Shown here in pieces: positions 59,652 to 64,000 of a DNA stretch of 64,000 nt. The stretch comes from Polaribacter huanghezhanensis (GTDB taxonomy: Bacteria > Bacteroidota > Bacteroidia > Flavobacteriales > Flavobacteriaceae). The position numbers were made by a program, and so were the translations under genes. Under the pieces are notes generated by a model. The model did no database searches, was not told the DNA's origin, and saw nothing but the letters and a program-made list of their open reading frames with translations. The stretch's first letter is position 1. Every line of letters begins with the position of its first letter. The DNA lies in NCBI RefSeq assembly GCF_030444335.1, contig NZ_CP128595.1, positions 2,308,501 to 2,372,500 on the forward strand, read 5' to 3'.

Positions 59652-60220
59652 TCAATAACAATATTATACTTTTGTAACAATCCCTCAATATTTTCTTTAG
59701 AAAACTTCGCTCCTTTTAAACGATTGTTTTCTGGATCGATATAAAAATTAGTCGAAGTGATAAAATTAGCTTTTTCTAAATTGGTTTGTGTAAAAATTGC
59801 ATTTTTTAAATCACAATCTTCAAACAAAGCCATATTCAAATCAGTTTCGGTAAAATCTACAGCGTCTAAATTACAATCTTTAAATGACGTTTTTGGAATC
59901 TTTAATTGATAAAACGATGAAAAATTTAACTGACACGCATTAAAACTTAGTTGTAATAAAAACGAATCGCATTCATTAAATTTTACGCCAATCATTTTAC
60001 ATCTCATAAAATTCACCTCTTTAAAAGCAGTATTTGTAACAATGGTGTTGCTTAAATTACAATCGATAAATTCACATTCTACAAACTGAATATTTGACGC
60101 GTGCACATTTTCAAAATTACAATTGGTAAAAGTACAATTGTCATATTCTCCTTTTTTGATGTTGGTTTTTGTGAAATCAGCTTTTAAATACGTTTCGCTA
60201 TCGAAGTAATTGTCTATCAT
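59648..60220 (-). CDS. Pentapeptide-repeat protein
   Basis: A 190-residue protein made almost entirely of A(D/N)LXX-type pentapeptide repeats (CTFTNCNFENVHASNIQFVE, CEFIDCNLSNTIV, AVDFTETDLNMALFEDCDLK, NAIFTQTNLEKANF), which fold into a right-handed quadrilateral beta-helix. A short helix-like break sits at the middle (SFLLQLSFNACQL). The size and central break resemble Qnr-type gyrase-protecting proteins, but this fold has many roles, so no function is assigned. Confidence 0.88.
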   Translation of the reverse strand: MIDNYFDSETYLKADFTKTNIKKGEYDNCTFTNCNFENVHASNIQFVECEFIDCNLSNTIVTNTAFKEVNFMRCKMIGVKFNECDSFLLQLSFNACQLNFSSFYQLKIPKTSFKDCNLDAVDFTETDLNMALFEDCDLKNAIFTQTNLEKANFITSTNFYIDPENNRLKGAKFSKENIEGLLQKYNIVIE

Positions 60221-60232
60221 TTATATTTAGTA

Positions 60233-60305
60233 TTAAAGTTAGAAAGTAAAAAGTTTATTAAGTTCTCATCTACTTTCGAACTTTCAACTTTTAAACTTTA
60301 AAACT
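60233..60305. repeat. Degenerate AACTTT/AAAGTT simple repeat
   Basis: TTAAAGTTAGAAAGTAAAAA with further AAGTT units is followed by the opposite strand form (GAACTTTCAACTTTTAAACT, TTAAAACTC), so the block as a whole can fold back on itself. It lies between nadC and the pentapeptide gene. Confidence 0.7.
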
Positions 60306-60308
60306 CAA

Positions 60309-61166
60309 TTAAACAGCTTTTAAACTTAAATCCATATTATAAACCGAATGTGTTAACGCGCCAGAAGAAATAAAATCTACGCCACAATCTGCATATTTTC
60401 TGATGGTTTCTTCGTTAATTCCGCCAGAAGATTCTGTTAAACATGTATTGCCAATTAATGCAACTGCTTTGCGAGTATCTTCGTAATTAAAATTGTCGAT
60501 TAAAATTCTATACACGCCACCACAATCTAAAATTTCTTGAATTTCTTCTAAGTTTCTTGCTTCTACAATAATTTTGATATCAATATTATTTTGTTTTAAA
60601 TACGCTTTTGTTTTGTTAATTGCCTCTGTAATTCCGCCAGCAAAATCAATGTGATTGTCTTTAATCATTACCATATCATACAACGCAAAACGATGATTTT
60701 CTCCGCCACCAATTTTAACTGCCCATTTTTCGATAGCTCTAATTCCGGGTGTTGTTTTTCGTGTGTCTAAAACTTTTGTTTTTGTGCCTTTTAATAAATC
60801 AGCAAAAAAGCGTGTTTTCGTTGCAATTGCACTCATGCGTTGCATGGAATTTAACACCAAACGTTCTGCTTTTAAAATAGATTGAGAACGCCCAGAAACA
60901 TAAAAAACGATGTCTCCAAATGTTACTTTTTCCCCGTCGTTTATCAAGGTTTCAATTTGTAAATCTGCATCAACTTGTTTAAAAATCATCTTCGCAAAGG
61001 CAACACCAGCAATAATTCCGTCTTCTTTTACCAATAATTTTGCTTTGCCTTTTGCATCCGTAGGAATACAAGAAAGTGATGTGTGATCTCCTTCTCCAAC
61101 ATCTTCTCGAATGGCATTGGTAATAATGATTTTTAATTCCGTTTCAAATTGTTGTTGTGATATCAT
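60309..61166 (-). CDS. nadC: Nicotinate-nucleotide pyrophosphorylase (carboxylating)
   Basis: Converts quinolinate and PRPP to nicotinate mononucleotide in NAD synthesis. 285 residues from Met at 61166 (the frame opens 13 codons earlier, but homologues begin at MISQQQFETELK). Conserved segments are REDVGEGDHTSLSCIP, LDTRKTTPGIRAIEKWAVK, GGGENHRFALYDMVMIKDNH, EARNLEEI and SGGINEETIRKYADCGVD. Confidence 0.95.
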   Translation of the reverse strand: MISQQQFETELKIIITNAIREDVGEGDHTSLSCIPTDAKGKAKLLVKEDGIIAGVAFAKMIFKQVDADLQIETLINDGEKVTFGDIVFYVSGRSQSILKAERLVLNSMQRMSAIATKTRFFADLLKGTKTKVLDTRKTTPGIRAIEKWAVKIGGGENHRFALYDMVMIKDNHIDFAGGITEAINKTKAYLKQNNIDIKIIVEARNLEEIQEILDCGGVYRILIDNFNYEDTRKAVALIGNTCLTESSGGINEETIRKYADCGVDFISSGALTHSVYNMDLSLKAV

Positions 61167-61273
61167 AAAATGGTTTTGTGATGTAAAAATAGGAATGATT
61201 TTCAACTTTTTGTCAGTTCGAGTGAATTTATGAGTGAAAAACGAATAAATTTGCTCTGACAGTAATTGTCACC

Positions 61274-61318
61274 TCGAGCGCAGTCGAGAGGTTTTAATTA
61301 GGTCTCGACTGCGCTCGA
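61274..61318. repeat. CTCGACTGCGCTCGA-type dispersed inverted repeat
   Basis: Perfect 16-base arms TCGAGCGCAGTCGAGA (61274-61289) and TCTCGACTGCGCTCGA (61303-61318) with a 13-base loop. Each arm is itself nearly palindromic. The left flank (61261-61273) matches the decayed copy at 22351-22380. It lies between the divergent nadC and rlmH genes. Confidence 0.85.
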
Positions 61319-61331
61319 CCAGACATACACC

Positions 61332-61805
61332 ATGAAAATCAAACTTCTCGCCATCGGAAAAACAGATGATAAAAATTTGCATCAATTAATTGAAGTGTAT
61401 CAAAAACGTTTGCAACATTATATTAAATTTGAATTAGAACTGATTTCTGACATTAAAAATGTAAAGAATTTAAGTGAGGTTCAGCAAAAAGAAAAAGAGG
61501 GAGAATTGATATTGAGCAAATTGCAAAACACCGATCAATTAGTTTTGTTAGATGACAAAGGAAAGCAGTTTACATCCATAGAATTTTCTCAGTATTTACA
61601 AAAGAAAATGAATGCAGGAATTAAACAATTGGTTTTGGTAATTGGCGGACCTTATGGTTTTTCTGATGCCGTTTATAAAAAAGCACAAGGTAAATTATCG
61701 CTTTCTAAAATGACATTTTCTCATCAAATGATTCGCTTATTTATTGTGGAACAAATTTATAGAGGATTTACCATTTTGAAGAATGAACCATATCATCACG
61801 AATAA
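61332..61805 (+). CDS. rlmH: 23S rRNA (pseudouridine(1915)-N3)-methyltransferase
   Basis: Methylates N3 of pseudouridine 1915 in 23S rRNA. The 157-residue length and SPOUT knot residues match: LLAIGKTDDKNLHQLIEVY, LVLVIGGPYGFSDAVYKKAQ, LSLSKMTFSHQMIRLFIVEQ, IYRGFTILKNEPYHHE. It converges with the AraC-type gene, which it overlaps by 38 bases. Confidence 0.96.
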   Translation: MKIKLLAIGKTDDKNLHQLIEVYQKRLQHYIKFELELISDIKNVKNLSEVQQKEKEGELILSKLQNTDQLVLLDDKGKQFTSIEFSQYLQKKMNAGIKQLVLVIGGPYGFSDAVYKKAQGKLSLSKMTFSHQMIRLFIVEQIYRGFTILKNEPYHHE

Positions 61806-63000
61806 ATAAGGTTTGTTTTTTTTTAGCTTTAACATAATCTTGAGGAGAATATGTTGTTCCTTTTTTAAAAGCAATAAAAAACGGGTTATAAGATGAAAAG
61901 CCTATTTTGAAAGCTAAAGACTCAAAAGTTTCTGTATTTAAAAAACCTTCTTTTATAAGCGTAATAGCATCTTGTATCCTACTACTCATTCTGTATTCAG
62001 AAAAAGAAATTTTAGAATGATATTTAAATAAATAAACAATATGGCTTGTAGGCACCCCTAAAATTTCAGCGATATCATTTTGTGAAATTTTTGAGCTACG
62101 AAAAATCACTTTTTTAATACTTAAATTATCAACTTCTTTAATATAACTTACAATGTTAGCTCTAATATTTTCTTGCAATCTCTTATCTTGACTGTTCTTA
62201 TTACCCTCAGTTTCTAAAACCCAATTATTACTTACATTTTCATTAAATGTTTCAACCTCTTTCTTTTCAATTAGAGAATCATTAAATTTAAGTAAAGTTC
62301 TATTAAGTATTGGAAGCCCAAATAATATTTCTGGAGATGTTAAAATTTTAAAAAACATAAATAACCAAAATAATAATAAAAAACTAGCCATTGATTTCCC
62401 TGTAAGGTTACTGCCTTTATTAGCTTCGGTGTACAATGATACTAATAGTAGGACGCCAACAAGTGTGTTAATAGTAAATAAATATAATGTCCATTTTTTA
62501 ACCAAATTAAAATGCTTACTATTTAAAAGTAAATTTTTTCTAAACCATATTTTCTTACTTAAGAAAGTAAAGGTTAATATTGAATAGAATAATATAAACA
62601 TGCCTATAAAAAAGAAATTAGTCATCGCGCCAAAATAAAATATAAAACTATTTTCTATAGTTTCATTTGCGTTAATAAAAAATAGGACAAGAATAAAAAC
62701 AACGTGTTTTAAATCTTTAAAATTATAGGGTTTATTTTGAAGTATTAAGTATTTATAATATAGATAAAAACAAGGAATAATAATTAAATAAAATATTGAA
62801 TATATCCCTATGTCTGGATTTAAAACTGTCTGTAGTCCAAATTTATAACTACCATGAAGTAAAAAACGAAATGAAATTACACTAATAATTAATACTAGAA
62901 AAAAATTACAAAAAGGGTTAGATTTATAAGACCTAACCATTAAAAGAAGGGTTATAACTCCAATAATGCCTGTCAATAAAAATAAAAATGATTCTATCAA
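61768..63000 (-). CDS. AraC-type regulator with multi-pass membrane domain
   Basis: A 410-residue membrane-bound transcription factor. The N-terminal ~240 residues contain about seven membrane helices (SFLFLLTGIIGVITLLLMV, YSIFYLIIIPCFYLYY and others); the C-terminal ~110 residues hold the two AraC helix-turn-helices (ISQNDIAEILGVPTSHIVYL, TFESLAFKIGFSSYNPFFIA, FKKGTTYSPQDYVK). Such 7TM-AraC proteins are frequent in Flavobacteria. The 3' end overlaps rlmH by 38 bases on the opposite strand. Confidence 0.88.
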   Translation of the reverse strand: MIESFLFLLTGIIGVITLLLMVRSYKSNPFCNFFLVLIISVISFRFLLHGSYKFGLQTVLNPDIGIYSIFYLIIIPCFYLYYKYLILQNKPYNFKDLKHVVFILVLFFINANETIENSFIFYFGAMTNFFFIGMFILFYSILTFTFLSKKIWFRKNLLLNSKHFNLVKKWTLYLFTINTLVGVLLLVSLYTEANKGSNLTGKSMASFLLLFWLFMFFKILTSPEILFGLPILNRTLLKFNDSLIEKKEVETFNENVSNNWVLETEGNKNSQDKRLQENIRANIVSYIKEVDNLSIKKVIFRSSKISQNDIAEILGVPTSHIVYLFKYHSKISFSEYRMSSRIQDAITLIKEGFLNTETFESLAFKIGFSSYNPFFIAFKKGTTYSPQDYVKAKKKQTLFIRDDMVHSSKW

Positions 63001-63493
63001 AATATTATTAGATTAGAGTTTTATCTTTCAAAACTAATCAAATTGATTAAGCTATTTGAATTTGTTTTACTGTTTTATTAAAATTCTTACTGATTTCCTT
63101 AAAACACGAACAATATAAAAACTCTTTTATATCTAGATTTTGTTTTTTTGTTTTATGTTTGATCGAATTAAAGACTACCTATTGTGTAAAAAAATGCATT
63201 CACATTAAATACTTCTGCCAGTATTTTTTTTATAAAAGTATAAGAAGAGTAATAATTGATGTTTTGGGGGAAATATTAAAAACCTACTCTGAAAATTTAT
63301 TTAAATATATGTTGGCAGATTTTTTTACATATCATATTAAAAAAACTTCAATTTTTTATCTATTTATTTAATTACACAAATATTCTGCTTCAAAAACACA
63401 AATGAAAAAGATCTTGTAATTATATAAAATTTAGACAATAAAACTCTATAAAATCTCACTATTTAATTTCTTACATTTGCTGAAATTAAAAAA
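63001..63493. other. Gene-free stretch between the AraC-type gene and rdgB
   Basis: 493 bases, very AT-rich. At its left end are a TAGTTTTG -7 box (63029-63036, minus) and a 15-base palindrome TAATCAA-A-TTGATTA (63035-63049) for the AraC-type gene; at its right end is a TACATTTG box (63472-63479) for rdgB. The middle shows no convincing gene, RNA structure or repeat. Confidence 0.75.
63029..63049 (-). promoter_or_regulatory. Putative promoter and operator of the AraC-type gene
   Basis: A TAGTTTTG -7-like box (63029-63036, minus) overlaps by two bases with the perfect palindrome TAATCAA-A-TTGATTA (63035-63049), 28 bases before the start codon. No -33 TTG is at the proper spacing, as expected for a regulated promoter. 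Confidence 0.45.
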
Positions 63494-64000
63494 ATGAAAC
63501 TTGTATTTGCAACAAACAATCTCAACAAATTAGCAGAAGTTCAAAAAATGCTACCAAGCTCAATTCAATTATTAAGTTTGAGTGATCTCAATTGTTTTGA
63601 TGAAATTGAAGAAACTGAAACAACCTTAGAAGGAAATGCACAGTTAAAAGCAAATTATATTACAGAAAAATTTGGTTACAATTGTTTTGCAGATGATACT
63701 GGTTTAGAAGTTGAAAGTTTAAATGGCAATCCTGGAGTTTATTCTGCAAGATATGCAGGTACAGAAAACAATTCTGAAAAAAATATGCAAAAATTATTAT
63801 CAGAATTAAAAGATAAATCGAATAGAAAAGCACAATTTAGAACTGCCATTGCATTGAATTTAAACAACGAGCAATTTTTGTTTGAGGGAATTTGCAAAGG
63901 CGAAATTTTAACAAAAAAACAAGGTGAAAAAGGTTTTGGTTATGATCCTGTTTTTAAACCAAACGGATTCAACAATTCTTTTGCAGAAATAACATCAGAA
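63494..64000 (+). CDS. rdgB: Non-canonical purine NTP pyrophosphatase RdgB/HAM1 (partial)
   Basis: Hydrolyses dITP, XTP and related nucleotides to keep them out of DNA. The first 169 codons are present; the gene runs off the right edge. Signatures are [62 protein letters not shown] and [22 protein letters not shown] box (63472-63479) lies 15 bases upstream of the ATG. Confidence 0.95.
   Translation, partial: MKLVFATNNLNKLAEVQKMLPSSIQLLSLSDLNCFDEIEETETTLEGNAQLKANYITEKFGYNCFADDTGLEVESLNGNPGVYSARYAGTENNSEKNMQKLLSELKDKSNRKAQFRTAIALNLNNEQFLFEGICKGEILTKKQGEKGFGYDPVFKPNGFNNSFAEITSE

Noticed and set aside
63159..63371. A 70-codon open frame in the gap before rdgB
   Set aside because: It is extremely AT-rich with poor codon use, has no recognisable motif or promoter, and looks like chance in a stop-poor frame.

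Overview
This 64 kb window is AT-rich chromosomal DNA from a member of the Bacteroidetes, almost certainly a marine-type Flavobacteriaceae (Polaribacter/Tenacibaculum-like). The evidence is: Bacteroidetes promoters (a -33 TTG followed after exactly 19 bases by a TAnnTTTG -7 box) in front of the HU gene, both tRNAs, rpsA and a DUF2795 gene; near absence of Shine-Dalgarno sequences; and family-typical genes (2TM-domain proteins, DUF3822-rsmD, Bacteroidetes-type SecA, TonB-type receptor, DUF2141, LytS/LytTR signalling). No phage, insertion sequence, CRISPR array or rRNA is visible. The window cuts one gene at the left (DUF3822 tail) and one at the right (rdgB).

Layout. 1-13 kb: rsmD, an alpha-L-fucosidase, a minus-strand operon of DUF493, three consecutive SurA/parvulin-type proteins, a MoxR ATPase and a 28-residue membrane peptide; then an ATPase-recQ-fmt operon, HU, YqgE, an aminotransferase and a START-like protein. 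13-22 kb: tRNA-Met and tRNA-Gly with textbook promoters and terminators, a rhomboid protease, a lipid A-type acyltransferase, a glmM operon, a beta-lactamase-fold lipoprotein and rpsA. 22-26 kb: a two-component operon in which a LytS-type kinase carrying a C-terminal 2TM domain is followed by four free 2TM proteins and a LytTR regulator.

26-35 kb is the most coherent functional block. A MerR regulator with a cobalamin-binding domain of the CarH/LitR photoreceptor type heads an operon of crtI, crtB, crtZ, lycopene cyclase, tspO, glutathione peroxidase, an SRPBCC protein and DNA photolyase. Together they would make a zeaxanthin-type carotenoid and repair UV damage under light control, using adenosylcobalamin as chromophore (a PduO-type adenosyltransferase lies at 48.5 kb). 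An ECF sigma factor with a four-helix membrane protein is divergent from this operon. Inverted repeats built on GTTTAA/TTAAAC sit on the -7 boxes of crtI and of the regulator gene.

35-64 kb: threonine aldolase, a large zinc metalloprotease, prfB (without programmed frameshift), an ArsC-like protein, a TonB-type receptor, fumC, an isolated wza-wzc pair, a methyltransferase, the adenosyltransferase, DUF2795, secA, an ECF sigma/HEAT-repeat/DUF4097 operon, folE, hisS, a BrkB-family membrane protein, a pentapeptide-repeat protein, nadC, rlmH, a membrane-anchored AraC-type regulator and rdgB.

Intergenic regions carry three kinds of small repeats: REP-like hairpins, a second CTCGACTGCGCTCGA-type inverted repeat with a decayed relative elsewhere in the window, and degenerate AACTTT-type or CAGTTATCAGT-type simple repeats. 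I see no single spectacular unknown system. The best candidates for new biology are the 2TM/LytS array, the putative CarH operators with their nearby ECF pair, and the palindromes in front of secA, glmM and the AraC-type gene.
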